A stretch of 64,000 nucleotides of DNA from Candidatus Competibacter sp. (lineage in GTDB: Bacteria > Pseudomonadota > Gammaproteobacteria > Competibacterales > Competibacteraceae): positions 27,109-91,108 of the forward strand of contig JARSSH010000036.1 in the NCBI GenBank assembly GCA_029624815.1. The letters run 5' to 3'. Of this stretch, positions 39,371-49,518 are shown one piece after another. Under the pieces are notes generated by a model, which was not told the DNA's origin, did not search any database, and saw nothing but the letters and a program-made list of their open reading frames with translations. The translations under genes and the position numbers were made by a program. Position 1 is the stretch's first letter, and every line of letters begins with the position of its first letter.

Positions 39371-41992
39371 TCACCGCGAACCACCAGCCGGCTTGCCCGC
39401 ACCGCGCCGCATCCCGGTTTCGCGTCCGGCGGCGGCCTGGACGCCCGGCAGCTTCACGGTGTAGCCGCTCACGAAATCCAAGCCGCTTAGATCCTGCGTG
39501 ACCTCGACCGTCACCGGCGCGTCGAGGGTCAGATAGGCGCCGCAGGACTCGCCCGCATCGCAAACAAACAGATCGTTGTTGGCGTCGGAACCGGTGAAGA
39601 GCTGGTAGGCGCCGGCCGGGATGTCCGACAAGGTGAAGGCGTAACCGCCGTCTGGCTGCAACTGTCCGGCCACATCCTTCACGGTTTCGCCGCTCTCGGG
39701 CTTGACCAGCAACACGTACTGCTGCCCGACCGAACCGGCGCTCAGCTGGTTGGCCACCTGCATGATGACGTTCACCGGAACCGTATTGGCGTTGGAGCTA
39801 AAGATAACGGTCGCGCTGTACACCCCATCCGCCAGATGTTCGCGCTGTACCGCAACCGTGTAGCTACCGGCGCCGTCGGCGTTCACCTGAATCGGCGTCA
39901 CGCTCAACCAGCCGCCGGAGTCCTCGGTGGGTGGGTTGACGCTCAGATCGCCGCCGCCGCCGTTGAGCACCGTCAAGGTCTGGCTGTCGAGGCCGATGCC
40001 AAAATTCAGCGCCGCCGGACTGACGGTGAGAATCGGGGTCGGGTCCACAGGTCGCCCCGCGCCGTCGGCGGCGGCAAGCACCGCCTTGTAGGCGTTGATC
40101 AGGCCATGGCCGAACTGCTCGTCCCGACCCGGCGCACCCAAATCCTCGGTCAGCGCGCCGCTGGCCAACAGCTTCTCGATGTCCTGGGGCGTCAGCTTCG
40201 GCGCCACCGACTTCATCAGGGCCAGCACCCCGGCCACATGCGGCGTCGCCATCGAGGTTCCCTGCCAGATGACGTAATCGTTGACCAGCGCGCCACCGCT
40301 ATCGCTGGCGACCGTGCTGAGCACGCCGTCTGGCTTTCCGTCGCCGTTCACGTCGCGGGCGGTATTGCCGCCGGGCGCGACCACGTCGACGGCGGCGCCG
40401 AAATTGGAGTACGGCGCTCGCTCCTTGTCGATATCCACGGCGCCGACCCCCAGCACGCTGGGAAAGGCCGCCGGATAGAACGGCGTGCCGTTGCCATCGT
40501 TGCCGGCGGCGGCGACGATGACCACGCCGACGGCGCGCGCCTGATCGTAAACCGCTTGGGTGGCGGTGGAAAAACCGGGGCCACCGACGCTGAGGTTGAT
40601 CACGTCGGCGCGGCGCGGCGGCACAGTGCCGGAGTCGTTGGGCAAACCGGCGGCGTAGCGCACGGCCTGTTCGATGTCGTAATCGGCGCCGCCGAAGCGG
40701 CCCAGGGCGCGCAGGGGCATGACCCTGGCCCCGAAAGCGACGCCGGCGACCCCGACGCTGTTGTGGGTAGCGGCCGCCACCGTGCCGGCGATGTGGGTGC
40801 CGTGGAAGGAACTGCCGCCGCCGGGATGGGAGTGATCGCCCGGATCGTCCGGATTGGAATCGATGCCGTCACCGTCGCCAGCGTTGCTGGGATTGCTGAT
40901 GAAATCGTAGCCCGCCACCCACTGCCCTTGCAGATCGGGATGGCTGAGCACGACACCGGTATCGATCACCGCCACGATCGCATCGGCGCCGACGGTCAGA
41001 TCCCAGGCTTGCGGCAAGTTGATCTGCGGATAGTGCCACTGGAAGCGGTACAAGGGATCGTTGGGGGCGAACTGCGCGCGGCGGATGTAATTGGGCCCCG
41101 CGTCCGCGACCTCTGGATCGCGTCTCATCTCCTTGATCGAATACAGGGTTTCCAGTTTTTCCCGCAGGATCGGATCGGCGAGCTGGAAACCGCCGGGGAA
41201 ATGGGTCTGAGTGGCGCCGGCCAGTTTTCGATAGGCCGCAACCCGCTTCAGCCCCGCCAGATCGACCAGGGCATTACGCTCCGTGGGTTCTTCCGGCCGT
41301 TCCCTCATCAAGCCCAGCGCTCGCAGCCGAGCCCGCAAGCCGCCGCGCACCGCGATCGGCGACCGAAAACGGGCGATCGCCTCGCCCGCGACGAACGGAT
41401 CGCTCAACCGCATCCCCGCTTCGGCCGGCGCCAAGGTCTGGCCGATGGTCAACACGTAGTTCGACGCACCGCGATCCGCGCCCACGACCAGCAGATAATC
41501 GCCGCTCGTGGTCACCGTCAGCGACTCCACCCGGTTCTGGCTGGCCGCCGCGTCGAGGATATTGCCGTCGAGATCGGCCAATCCCAAATCCAGATCGTCC
41601 TGGATGCCGTCGCCGGCGATTTGCAGGTTAATCTGTTGGCCGGCCAGCAGCTTGGCCCTGTATACATCGCTCAGGTCGCCGCCGGTGCGCGATCGACCCG
41701 CCGGTCCGGCGCCGGGCCGGTTAGCGTAGCCACCGAGCGTGACCGGGTTGGGAATCGGTTGGGGATCGGCGACCGAATCATTGGAACGGTAGGGCGCCAG
41801 CGGATCGTTGACATCGCTGTCCACGGCGGCGCCGGAGGCCGGCCGCACCGTGCCGCTCAAGGTGAACCGGGCAGCAGGCGGCGGAGGCGACGGAGGCGGC
41901 GAATCGCCACCCTCATCGCCTCCGCCGCACGCGTGTAGCAACACCGCCAGCCCCGCGACCCGGAATGCCCGTTTTGGAATACTTGGTTTCAT
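39371..41992 (-). CDS. Exported subtilisin-like (S8) serine protease, probable lipoprotein
   Basis: 873 aa. N-terminal lipoprotein-like signal ending at Cys22 (LAVLLHACGGG), Pro-rich linker, a prepeptidase C-terminal-like domain (~105-185), then the S8 catalytic domain with Asp344 (AVIDTGV), His397 (HGTHIAG) and Ser580 (GTSMATPH). The last ~230 residues are beta-rich (BACON/Ig-like: LTVSPAALNFGIGLDSQTLTVLNGGGGDLSV). Cell-surface or periplasmic protease, substrate unknown. The stretch from its stop to mtfA (127 bp) holds nothing recognised. Confidence 0.92.
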   Translation of the reverse strand: MKPSIPKRAFRVAGLAVLLHACGGGDEGGDSPPPSPPPPAARFTLSGTVRPASGAAVDSDVNDPLAPYRSNDSVADPQPIPNPVTLGGYANRPGAGPAGRSRTGGDLSDVYRAKLLAGQQINLQIAGDGIQDDLDLGLADLDGNILDAAASQNRVESLTVTTSGDYLLVVGADRGASNYVLTIGQTLAPAEAGMRLSDPFVAGEAIARFRSPIAVRGGLRARLRALGLMRERPEEPTERNALVDLAGLKRVAAYRKLAGATQTHFPGGFQLADPILREKLETLYSIKEMRRDPEVADAGPNYIRRAQFAPNDPLYRFQWHYPQINLPQAWDLTVGADAIVAVIDTGVVLSHPDLQGQWVAGYDFISNPSNAGDGDGIDSNPDDPGDHSHPGGGSSFHGTHIAGTVAAATHNSVGVAGVAFGARVMPLRALGRFGGADYDIEQAVRYAAGLPNDSGTVPPRRADVINLSVGGPGFSTATQAVYDQARAVGVVIVAAAGNDGNGTPFYPAAFPSVLGVGAVDIDKERAPYSNFGAAVDVVAPGGNTARDVNGDGKPDGVLSTVASDSGGALVNDYVIWQGTSMATPHVAGVLALMKSVAPKLTPQDIEKLLASGALTEDLGAPGRDEQFGHGLINAYKAVLAAADGAGRPVDPTPILTVSPAALNFGIGLDSQTLTVLNGGGGDLSVNPPTEDSGGWLSVTPIQVNADGAGSYTVAVQREHLADGVYSATVIFSSNANTVPVNVIMQVANQLSAGSVGQQYVLLVKPESGETVKDVAGQLQPDGGYAFTLSDIPAGAYQLFTGSDANNDLFVCDAGESCGAYLTLDAPVTVEVTQDLSGLDFVSGYTVKLPGVQAAAGRETGMRRGAGKPAGGSR

Positions 41993-42017
41993 GCATACTC
42001 CCCCGTACCGGGCGGCG

Positions 42018-42518
42018 CTACCAAAAATCGTCCAGTTTCGCCTGTTCCCAAGCGACGCGCAGAACCTGCCAGTCGTCCCGGCCTCGGCGGACCAGCGCGA
42101 AGTCGAAGCGGTAAAGATCGGCGTTCAGGCCGATCAACTGGTCGGCGCTGACCACCGGTCGGCCGGCCATCGCCGCCGCCACGCTGACCGTGGCATGATC
42201 CGGGTCCGTGAAAACGATATCGCCAATGCGGGTGAACAGGTGGACGGACTGATGGCGCAGGACATGCAGTCGGATCAGGTTTTCCACCGCCTTGCGGTCG
42301 CGACCCTGAGCATCGGCGTAATCATCCGCGATCAGTGCGCGCAAATCGCGCAGATTGCGCTCCTCGCTCGCAACCTGCGCCCGCGCGATGAACTGGCGGA
42401 TTTCGGTTTCGGGGGAATCGGCCGGACCCGAGCAGGCCACTACCATCATCAGCAGCAGTGGCGGCATAAGAGCCATCCAGACCCATGTCCGGCCACCATA
42501 TCGGGTTATCATTTCCAT
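42018..42518 (-). CDS. SnoaL/DUF4440-like lipoprotein
   Basis: 166 aa: signal with lipobox MMVVACSG (Cys near residue 29), then a small alpha+beta domain EIRQFIARAQVASEERNLRDLRALIADDYADAQG-VENLIRLHVLR that resembles the NTF2-like SnoaL/DUF4440 fold. GGAGG lies seven bases before the ATG at 42518. Follows the S8 protease gene's start by 25 bp in the minus direction order (protease is upstream? no: it is transcribed after this gene), so the two may form an operon with this gene first. Function unknown. Confidence 0.7.
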   Translation of the reverse strand: MEMITRYGGRTWVWMALMPPLLLMMVVACSGPADSPETEIRQFIARAQVASEERNLRDLRALIADDYADAQGRDRKAVENLIRLHVLRHQSVHLFTRIGDIVFTDPDHATVSVAAAMAGRPVVSADQLIGLNADLYRFDFALVRRGRDDWQVLRVAWEQAKLDDFW

Positions 42519-42597
42519 TCGAACACCTCCGCTACCCTTGGCCGGCCGAGTGCCGGCGACCCGCTCATTCATTTTTTCCACCCGCGCGGAACCTGCC

Positions 42598-43212
42598 ATG
42601 AACCACCAGTTTGCAATCCTCGATAAGACCCTTTGCTATCGCGGTTTTTTTCATATGGAGCAATATCGGCTAAAACACGAACTGTTCGCCGGCGGCTGGA
42701 GTCCGGAAATCACCCGCGAGTGCCTGGAGCGCGGCCATGCGGTTGCCGTCCTGTTGTTCGACCCGGAACGGGACCAAGTGGTTTTGCTGGAGCAATTTCG
42801 GGTCGGCGCAATGGAGTTTCCCGGCGGTCCCTGGCTGCTGGAAATCGTCGCCGGCATCATGGACGACCCCGCCGAAACCGCCGAGGAAGTGGCGCGACGA
42901 GAAACCGAGGAGGAAGCCGGCTGCGAACTACTGGAGCTGATTCCCATCTGCCATTATCTGGTCAGCCCCGGCGGCACGTCCGAAAGCATCACCCTGTTCT
43001 GCGGCCGGGTGGATACTTCGAACCTCGCTCCCGGCATCCGCGGCCTGGCCTCCGAGCATGAAGACATCCGCTTGCACCTGGTCTCCCGCGCCGAGGCGCT
43101 GGAGTTGCTGCATACCGGCCGCATCAATTCGGCGGCGCCGATCATCGCCCTGCAATGGCTGGAACTGAACCGACCGAAGCTGCTGGAACGTTGGGGGCCG
43201 GCGCCGGCCTAG
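42598..43212 (+). CDS. nudF: ADP-ribose pyrophosphatase
   Basis: Nudix hydrolase (204 aa) cleaving ADP-ribose and related sugar nucleotides. The Nudix box is GIMDDPAETAEEVARRETEEEAG, and the NudF-specific region LVSPGGTSESITLFCGRVD follows. N-terminal swapped-dimer segment YRGFFHMEQYRLKHELF is also typical. Overlaps the convergent neighbour by 4 bp at its 3' end. Confidence 0.92.
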   Translation: MNHQFAILDKTLCYRGFFHMEQYRLKHELFAGGWSPEITRECLERGHAVAVLLFDPERDQVVLLEQFRVGAMEFPGGPWLLEIVAGIMDDPAETAEEVARRETEEEAGCELLELIPICHYLVSPGGTSESITLFCGRVDTSNLAPGIRGLASEHEDIRLHLVSRAEALELLHTGRINSAAPIIALQWLELNRPKLLERWGPAPA

Positions 43213-43715
43213 ATGCCCAGCCGGCTCAGCTCGGGATCGGGCCGCGAGCGCTCCCAGATCAGGCGGAATAACTCCAGCGCCTCCTTCAGACGCTCGCCGG
43301 GCTCCGGCTCGTAGCCGCCGGTCAGGCGACGCGGGTCGCTAAACCGCAGTAGCGCCCGTTCGTCAGCGATAACGAATGCTTGGCTCAGCTCGGGCCGGTC
43401 CGGAATTTCCGGCCGGTTCGGCGTGCGCAGCAGCAGCGCGCTGGTCAGCCGCTCGCTCAGTCGCACCAGCCGGGGGCAGTCGCCGCGCCACTCCCTGGCC
43501 GGCGGCAACACCAGATGCAGGCGTATCCTGGGCTGGCTCACCACCCGATTGCGGATGGCGTCGAGCACATCGGGATCGTCGTACAACTCGGGCCGTATCA
43601 GAGGCGTGTACCACACCAGCGCACGCCGCATGCCTCCGAGTAGATCCAACAAAGCGCGCCGGCTGTCGTCCAGTCCGTTCAGCGTCATTGGGGGAAGCTG
43701 CTCGTTACCAGTCAT
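43209..43715 (-). CDS. Conserved hypothetical protein (DUF7931-like)
   Basis: 168 aa: LDDSRRALLDLLGGMRRALVWYTPLIRPELYDDPDVLDAIRNRV followed by RIRLHLVLPPAREWRGDCPRLVRLSERLTS and FVIADERALLRFSDP. The layout (VWYTP...LYD, RIRLHLVLP, FVIAD) suggests a phospholipase-D-like fold without HKD catalytic residues. Similar short proteins are widespread in Gammaproteobacteria. Function unknown. Confidence 0.75.
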   Translation of the reverse strand: MTGNEQLPPMTLNGLDDSRRALLDLLGGMRRALVWYTPLIRPELYDDPDVLDAIRNRVVSQPRIRLHLVLPPAREWRGDCPRLVRLSERLTSALLLRTPNRPEIPDRPELSQAFVIADERALLRFSDPRRLTGGYEPEPGERLKEALELFRLIWERSRPDPELSRLGI

Positions 43716-43843
43716 CGCCGTTACCTCACTGTCCGAAATAGTGAAAACCCATGCATTCGAACGCTATCGATGAGTACCGGGCCTGTGCGAAATGCCTGGG
43801 TTGTCGTGGCTGACCTCGCACAAGGTCATTGCGGCGCAAACCG

Positions 43844-46168
43844 CTATCGACTATACGAGACAATGACGAAATTCTGATGGGGCTCGGCCCAGCGCACGGT
43901 GACATTGCTGCCGGTTTGCGGGAAGTCGAGCAGCCGGTACTGACCGCTGACGCCTTGCAAAAACTCCACGCCCAGGGTGGTCACGGTGAAACTGACGTTG
44001 GCGAACTCCGCCCCATCGGCGAAAGCCCGCAAATTGTGGGTGCCGTTACCCAGTCGATTCCAGTTGAAGGTGTACCCGAAACCGTTGTTGTCGTCGCCGC
44101 AAACCGCCACCGTGTCGAGCCGGGTAGTGCCGTAGGCCACCCGCTGCCGCGCGCCACCGTCGATTTGGATTTCCACGGTGCTGGCCTGACAGATCCAGCC
44201 GCGGATCAGACCGATGCCGCTTTCGAAGGAGCCCTGTTGCGGGCTTTCCAGACTGGCGGGAAATTGCGCCAGCGGAACCGCCGCAGCCGGTTGGAGATGG
44301 GTCCGATTTTGGCTGGCGCCGACGATGACGAAGTTTTGATGAGGCTCGGCCCAATTCAAGATGACCTCGCTGCCGGCTTGCGGGAAGTTGGGCAGGATGT
44401 AGCCGCCGCTGGCGCCTTGCAAAAACTCCACGCCCAGGGTGGTCACGGTGAAACTGACGTTGGCGAACTCCGCCCCATCGGCGAAAGCCCGCAAATTGTG
44501 GGTGCCGTTACCCAGTCGATTCCAGTTGAAGGTGTACCCGAAACCGTTGTTGTCGTCGCCGCAAACCGCCACCGTGTCGGGCCGGGTGGTGCCATAGGCC
44601 ACCCGCTGCCGGGCGCCGCCGTCGATCTGCACCTCCACCGTGTTGGCCTGGCAGGCCCAGCCGCGAATCAGGCCAATCCCGCTTTCGAAGGAACCCTGTT
44701 GCGGACTCTCCAGGTGAGCGCCGCCACTTGATGCCGCATCCAGATACTGGCTGACCGAAGGGTACGTTAAATCAAAACGGCCATACAAATCGGGCGCTGT
44801 CGAGTCCGCGCAGTCCGAAGCGCCGCCATGCAGATTACCGACAAAGAGTTGCTGGCTGTTTTGCTCGCCGGTAATGGCGAAGAGTCCGGACCCGCTGCTC
44901 CCTACTTCAGTGACCCCTTGCGACCAAGTCACCTGGATGTGGCTGTTGGTTCCGCCGATCCCCCAAGGGGCATATTTATCGGCGGAGCCCTGACTCCATT
45001 TTTTCAAGTCGCCCTTGGGATGGTGGATACCCGTGACCGTCCGGCCGATCGGGTTGGTCGTGCTCCAACCGGCAAACTGTATGCCCGGCAAATTGCCGAT
45101 TTGATTATCTCGCAAGCGCAGGAAGGTAAAATCGCTGTCGGTCCCGGTGGCGAGCAGATCGGCGCCGCCCGTAAAATGGGTGACGGAAGTCGGGTCTGGC
45201 CCACCGCAGACCGCCCGCTCGAAGAACCAGTAGCTGTCGATGGTATTGGCGACGGATTGTTTCGACAGACAATGATTCGCGGTCATGAAATACGGAATCC
45301 AGCTACTGGCATCGTTGTCGTTGAGCAACGTTCCCGTGCATAGATAGCTGCCATCGGCATCGCTGAAAATGATCTTGGCCACCGCGGCGCTCAAATTGCT
45401 GGGCACCGTACCGCGGCATTTGACGTCGATATTGCAAGAGCCGGATCGGCCGATCTCGGAAAGACTCTTCGTGTCCGGATATTGAAGCGAATAAGACAGG
45501 TGCTGTACTTTGGGCGCCCGGATCGGAAACCCGCCGGCACCCGGAGAAGGCAGATAAATCTCCACCCCGACGGTTTCCCCCTCAATCACCGGCGACCAGA
45601 ACAAAGACGACGGCGGTTCGGAACCGGCGGGATTTCCCCCAGCCTGCTGGGCGCGAATGGAACCGGCGGTGAATGGACCGAAAACCTCGGCATTGTTACC
45701 GCCAAAAAAACGCACTTCCGCATTCTCGGGCAACTCCTCCAGTTCAATCGCCACCCGAAGCGCGCGCGCCCCCGGCGAGGCGACCGAAAACGCCGCGACT
45801 CGACCGCCATCGGGCAGGGATTCCCAGGTCAGCCATGGATACAAATCGCCCTGATAGGGCGGCGGCACTTCCCGCGCGAACCCGATCTTCAGGGGCTGGT
45901 CCTTGCGCTGCGTCGCGAGCGTGGCTTTCTCCGTCGCCGTGACGGGGGCCAGCACGATTTGGAGGGGAGGCGCGGCAGCGCCATAATCCCGCTTGAGTTG
46001 TTTATCGGAAAAATGCATGGATGCCCTGTCCGTCGCCGACGGCGAGCCGCCGCCCACCGAGGCGGCGTGGCTTGCGGACATGGCCAGCGCCAACAGCCCA
46101 ACGATGGCCATCGAATGCGACAAGGGCGCGCGGGATTTCAATCGGCTGAGGATTTTTACCGTATTCAC
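43844..46168 (-). CDS. Secreted trypsin-like serine protease with two C-terminal repeat modules
   Basis: 774 aa. Signal peptide (MAIVGLLALAMSASHA), a beta-rich N-terminal domain, then an S1/lysyl-endopeptidase-like catalytic domain with His in MTANHCLS, Asp in TGTDSDFTFLRL and Ser in EVGSSGSGLFAITG. Residues ~486-635 and ~640-774 are two near-identical modules starting LESPQQGSFESGIGLIRGW and ending WAEPHQNFVIV. GTG at 46168 is chosen because AGGAG lies six bases upstream; an ATG two codons earlier overlaps that box. Confidence 0.88.
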   Translation of the reverse strand: MNTVKILSRLKSRAPLSHSMAIVGLLALAMSASHAASVGGGSPSATDRASMHFSDKQLKRDYGAAAPPLQIVLAPVTATEKATLATQRKDQPLKIGFAREVPPPYQGDLYPWLTWESLPDGGRVAAFSVASPGARALRVAIELEELPENAEVRFFGGNNAEVFGPFTAGSIRAQQAGGNPAGSEPPSSLFWSPVIEGETVGVEIYLPSPGAGGFPIRAPKVQHLSYSLQYPDTKSLSEIGRSGSCNIDVKCRGTVPSNLSAAVAKIIFSDADGSYLCTGTLLNDNDASSWIPYFMTANHCLSKQSVANTIDSYWFFERAVCGGPDPTSVTHFTGGADLLATGTDSDFTFLRLRDNQIGNLPGIQFAGWSTTNPIGRTVTGIHHPKGDLKKWSQGSADKYAPWGIGGTNSHIQVTWSQGVTEVGSSGSGLFAITGEQNSQQLFVGNLHGGASDCADSTAPDLYGRFDLTYPSVSQYLDAASSGGAHLESPQQGSFESGIGLIRGWACQANTVEVQIDGGARQRVAYGTTRPDTVAVCGDDNNGFGYTFNWNRLGNGTHNLRAFADGAEFANVSFTVTTLGVEFLQGASGGYILPNFPQAGSEVILNWAEPHQNFVIVGASQNRTHLQPAAAVPLAQFPASLESPQQGSFESGIGLIRGWICQASTVEIQIDGGARQRVAYGTTRLDTVAVCGDDNNGFGYTFNWNRLGNGTHNLRAFADGAEFANVSFTVTTLGVEFLQGVSGQYRLLDFPQTGSNVTVRWAEPHQNFVIVSYSR
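43951..44715 (-). repeat. 462-bp period tandem repeat inside the S1 protease gene
   Basis: Copies begin at 43951 and 44413, offset 462 bp (154 codons). The first ~165 bp of each copy are identical even at synonymous sites, whereas the rest has scattered third-position changes (for example the TCGAGCCGGGTAGT versus TCGGGCCGGGTGGT region). The pattern indicates recent gene conversion between older duplicates. Confidence 0.85.
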
Positions 46169-46295
46169 GACCATCTCCTGTCCGTTGTGCGTGGAATCGG
46201 GGAAGATTAAAAATTCTAGCAGCAGATCCATCGCCTTCCGATGGCGGGCGGTTTGTAGCCGTCATCGAAGTCCGCCATGGCCACCAATCCTTAGC

Positions 46296-46337
46296 GGGAC
46301 TCTCGTCCATCCGCCGCGCGATCCGAGCGAGAGTCCC
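46296..46337. repeat. Perfect 10-bp inverted repeat between clpB and the protease gene
   Basis: GGGACTCTCG (46296-46305) and CGAGAGTCCC (46328-46337) flank 22 bases. It lies 17 bp past the clpB stop and could act as a transcript-end structure, but no U-run follows on either strand. Confidence 0.5.
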
Positions 46338-46353
46338 AGACGTGGCGCACACA

Positions 46354-48948
46354 CTATTTTTCCAGCCGCACGCCGCCCTTGCCAAACGTCAATCCCTCCT
46401 TTCCGGCATCCACCGCCACCGTATCGTCCGGCCCGAACTCGCCGGCCAAGATCCGTCGCGCCAGTGGGTTCTCCAATGCCTGCTGGATGGCCCGCTTCAG
46501 CGGCCGAGCGCCGTAGACCGGATCGAAACCCGCTTCGCCCAAGCGGTCCAAAGCCGCCTCGGACACGTCCAGCCCCATTTGCCGGTCGGCCAGCCGTCGG
46601 CGTAAATAACCGACCTGGATACCGGCGATGGCCCGAATCTGCTCGCGGCCCAGCGGATGGAACACCACCACCTCGTCGATACGGTTGACGAACTCCGGCC
46701 GGAAGTGATCGGCCACCTGCGCCATCACCATGCTCTTCATCAACGGGTAGTTATCCTGCGCCGCCAGCTCCTGAATCATCTGCGAACCGAGGTTGGAGGT
46801 CATCACGATCACGGTGTTGCGGAAATCCACCGTGCGGCCCTGCCCGTCGGTCAAGCGTCCGTCGTCCAGCACCTGCAACAGCACGTTGAACACATCCGCA
46901 TGCGCTTTCTCGATCTCATCCAGCAAGATCACGCTGTAGGGCCGCCGCCGCACCGCCTCGGTCAAATAACCGCCCTCTTCGTAACCGACGTAGCCGGGCG
47001 GCGCGCCGATCATCCGGGCCACGGAATGCTTTTCCATGAACTCCGACATGTCGATCCGCACCATCGCTTCCTCGGTGTCGAACAGGAATTCGGCCAGCGC
47101 CTTGCACAATTCCGTTTTACCCACCCCGGTGGGGCCGAGAAACAGGAACGAACCGTTGGGCCGGTTGGGATCGGACAGGCCGGCGCGGGAGCGGCGAATG
47201 GCGTCGCACACCGACTTGACCGCCTCGTCCTGGCCCACCACCCGCCGCTGGATCGCCTGTTCCATCCGCAGCAGCTTGTCGCGCTCGCCTTCCAACATCT
47301 TGGCGACTGGAATCCCGGTCCACTTGGACACCACCTCGGCGATTTCCTCATCCGTGACCTTGTTGCGCAGCAGCTTGAACGTGTCATGCTCGGCGGCGCT
47401 GGCCTGGGTCAGTTTCCGCTCCAGTTCCGGGATGCGGCCGTAGCTCAGTTCCGACATGCGCGCCAAGTCTCCGGCGCGGCGGGCGGTCTCCAGATCCAGT
47501 TTCGCCCGCTCCAGATCTTCCTTGACCTGAGCCGCGCCGTGCAAGGCCAGCTTTTCCGCCTTCCAAACCTCCTCCAAGTCGTTGTAGTCGCGCTCCAGCC
47601 GGGCGATTTCCTGCTCCAGCAGGTCCAGGCGTTTTTTCGACGCTTCATCACCCTCCTTCTTCAGCGCCTCGCGTTCGATCTTAAGCTGGATCAAACGCCG
47701 GTCGAGGCGGTCCATTTCCTCCGGCTTGGAATCGATCTCCATGCGGATGCGGCTGGCCGCCTCGTCCACCAGATCGATGGCCTTGTCCGGCAAATTGCGG
47801 TCGGTGATGTAGCGATGCGACAGCGTGGCGGCGGCGACGATGGCCGGGTCGGTGATGTCCACGCCGTGGTGGACCTCGTAGCGCTCCTTCAGGCCGCGCA
47901 GAATCGCAATGCTGTCCTCGACGCTCGGCTCGTTGACCAACACCTTCTGAAAGCGCCGCTCCAGCGCCGCGTCCTTTTCGACGTACTTGCGGTACTCATC
48001 CAGGGTGGTGGCGCCGATGCAGTGCAGTTCGCCGCGCGCCAGCGCCGGCTTGAGCATGTTGCCAGCGTCCATCGAACCCTCGGCCTTGCCGGCGCCGACC
48101 AGGGTGTGCAGCTCGTCCATGAACAGGATGATCCGCCCTTCCTGTTTGGCGAGATCCTTGAGCACCGCCTTCAGCCGTTCCTCGAACTCGCCGCGAAACT
48201 TGGTTCCGGCGATCAACGCGCCCATGTCCAGGGCCAGCACCCGCCGGTTCTTCAGACCTTCGGGCACCTCGCCGTTGACGATGCGCTGGGCCAGACCTTC
48301 CACGATGGCGGTCTTGCCCACGCCGGCCTCGCCGATCAGCACCGGATTGTTCTTGGTGCGGCGGGCCAACACCTGGATGGTGCGACGGATTTCGTCATCG
48401 CGGCCGATCACCGGATCGAGCTTGCCCTGCTCGGCCCGCTCGGTCAGATCGATGGTGTATCGCTCCAGCGCCTGACGCTGATCCTCGGCGTTTTGCTCAT
48501 CGACCTTCTGGCCACCGCGCATGGCTTCGATGCCGCGCTCGATCAGGCTCTTGGCGGCGCCGGACTTGCGCAGCAATGCACCCAGCTCGCCCTTGTCCTC
48601 CAGCGCGGCCAGCACGAACAATTCGGACGAGACGTAGGCGTCCTTGCGCTGCTGGGCCAGCTTGTCGGTCAAATTCAACAGACGCGACAGGGCGTTGGAA
48701 ATCCGCACATCGCCGCCGGCGCCTTCCACCCGCGGCAGGCGATCCAGCGCCTCGCCGAGATGCGAGCGCAGCAGGTTGACGTTGACATCGGCCTGGGCGA
48801 GCAAAGGCCGCACCGTGCCGCCGTCCTGGTCGAGCAGGGCCGCCATCACATGCGCCGGTTCGATGAATTGATGGTCGCGGCCCACCGCCAGACTCTGGGC
48901 GTCGCTCAGGGCCAATTGGAATTTGCTGGTCAGTTTGTCCATTCGCAT
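46354..48948 (-). CDS. clpB: Disaggregase chaperone ClpB
   Basis: Hsp100 AAA+ disaggregase (864 aa) that works with DnaK. Clp N domain (residues 1-145), NBD1 with Walker [14 protein letters not shown], the long coiled-coil M domain (~400-530), NBD2 with Walker [14 protein letters not shown] and the C-terminal [10 protein letters not shown] segment. The [21 protein letters not shown] start matches E. coli MRLDRLTNKF; further upstream in-frame codons are not family-like. No sigma-32 promoter was clearly identified. Confidence 0.97.
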   Translation of the reverse strand: MRMDKLTSKFQLALSDAQSLAVGRDHQFIEPAHVMAALLDQDGGTVRPLLAQADVNVNLLRSHLGEALDRLPRVEGAGGDVRISNALSRLLNLTDKLAQQRKDAYVSSELFVLAALEDKGELGALLRKSGAAKSLIERGIEAMRGGQKVDEQNAEDQRQALERYTIDLTERAEQGKLDPVIGRDDEIRRTIQVLARRTKNNPVLIGEAGVGKTAIVEGLAQRIVNGEVPEGLKNRRVLALDMGALIAGTKFRGEFEERLKAVLKDLAKQEGRIILFMDELHTLVGAGKAEGSMDAGNMLKPALARGELHCIGATTLDEYRKYVEKDAALERRFQKVLVNEPSVEDSIAILRGLKERYEVHHGVDITDPAIVAAATLSHRYITDRNLPDKAIDLVDEAASRIRMEIDSKPEEMDRLDRRLIQLKIEREALKKEGDEASKKRLDLLEQEIARLERDYNDLEEVWKAEKLALHGAAQVKEDLERAKLDLETARRAGDLARMSELSYGRIPELERKLTQASAAEHDTFKLLRNKVTDEEIAEVVSKWTGIPVAKMLEGERDKLLRMEQAIQRRVVGQDEAVKSVCDAIRRSRAGLSDPNRPNGSFLFLGPTGVGKTELCKALAEFLFDTEEAMVRIDMSEFMEKHSVARMIGAPPGYVGYEEGGYLTEAVRRRPYSVILLDEIEKAHADVFNVLLQVLDDGRLTDGQGRTVDFRNTVIVMTSNLGSQMIQELAAQDNYPLMKSMVMAQVADHFRPEFVNRIDEVVVFHPLGREQIRAIAGIQVGYLRRRLADRQMGLDVSEAALDRLGEAGFDPVYGARPLKRAIQQALENPLARRILAGEFGPDDTVAVDAGKEGLTFGKGGVRLEK

Positions 48949-49098
48949 GGATGGTTTACCCCTGTGACAATACAATTTCCCCATGAATTTGGCGGTGGTT
49001 TGGGGGAATTCAAGGGTGGCGGACATCGCCGGCGCTTCTTTTCCAGCACGCCGCCGCCGTCAACATCGGTATCGACAACCATCGCGAGGTTCTTTCCG

Positions 49099-49506
49099 AT
49101 GCATCACACGCTTCGTCTCAGCACTCGCCAAGCTCAGGAATTGCTCGATATCACTGAACAGGTGCGCACCGTCGTGCGCGACAGCGGGGTCGCCAACGGT
49201 CTGGTCAATGTCTACGCCCAAGGGGCGACCGCCGCCATCATGATTCAGGAAAACTGGGACGCGAGTGTGCCGACCGACGTGGTCAATCTGCTGCGCAAGC
49301 TGATTCCGCCCGGCGTCTGGCTGCACGACCAGCAGGACGGCAACGGCGACGCCCATCTCAAGGCGGGCCTGGTCGGTCCGTCCGAGACCATCCCGATCAT
49401 CGACGGCAAGCTGGGGCTGTCCACCTGGCAGGGGATCTTCTTCTGCGAGTTCGACGGACCTCGTTCCACCCGGACCGTGGTGTGCACCGTGCTGGCGGCG
49501 GATTGA
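49099..49506 (+). CDS. YjbQ family protein (UPF0047)
   Basis: 135-aa protein with the family pattern: VNVYAQGATAAIMIQENWDASVPTDVVNLLRKLIP, GNGDAHLKAGLVGPSETIPIIDGKLGLSTWQGIFFCEFDGPRSTRTV. The conserved HLKAGLVGPS and LGTWQ-like LSTWQ segments are the family's metal/active-site region. E. coli YjbQ shows weak thiamine-phosphate synthase activity; the true role is unsettled. Confidence 0.9.
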   Translation: MHHTLRLSTRQAQELLDITEQVRTVVRDSGVANGLVNVYAQGATAAIMIQENWDASVPTDVVNLLRKLIPPGVWLHDQQDGNGDAHLKAGLVGPSETIPIIDGKLGLSTWQGIFFCEFDGPRSTRTVVCTVLAAD

Positions 49507-49518
49507 ACGCGCGCGAGG

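Noticed and set aside
39240..39563. Extra minus-strand ORF overlapping the S8 protease 3' end
   Set aside because: Its last 35 codons look protein-like, but the rest is shadow of the protease frame and no start or domain supports it.
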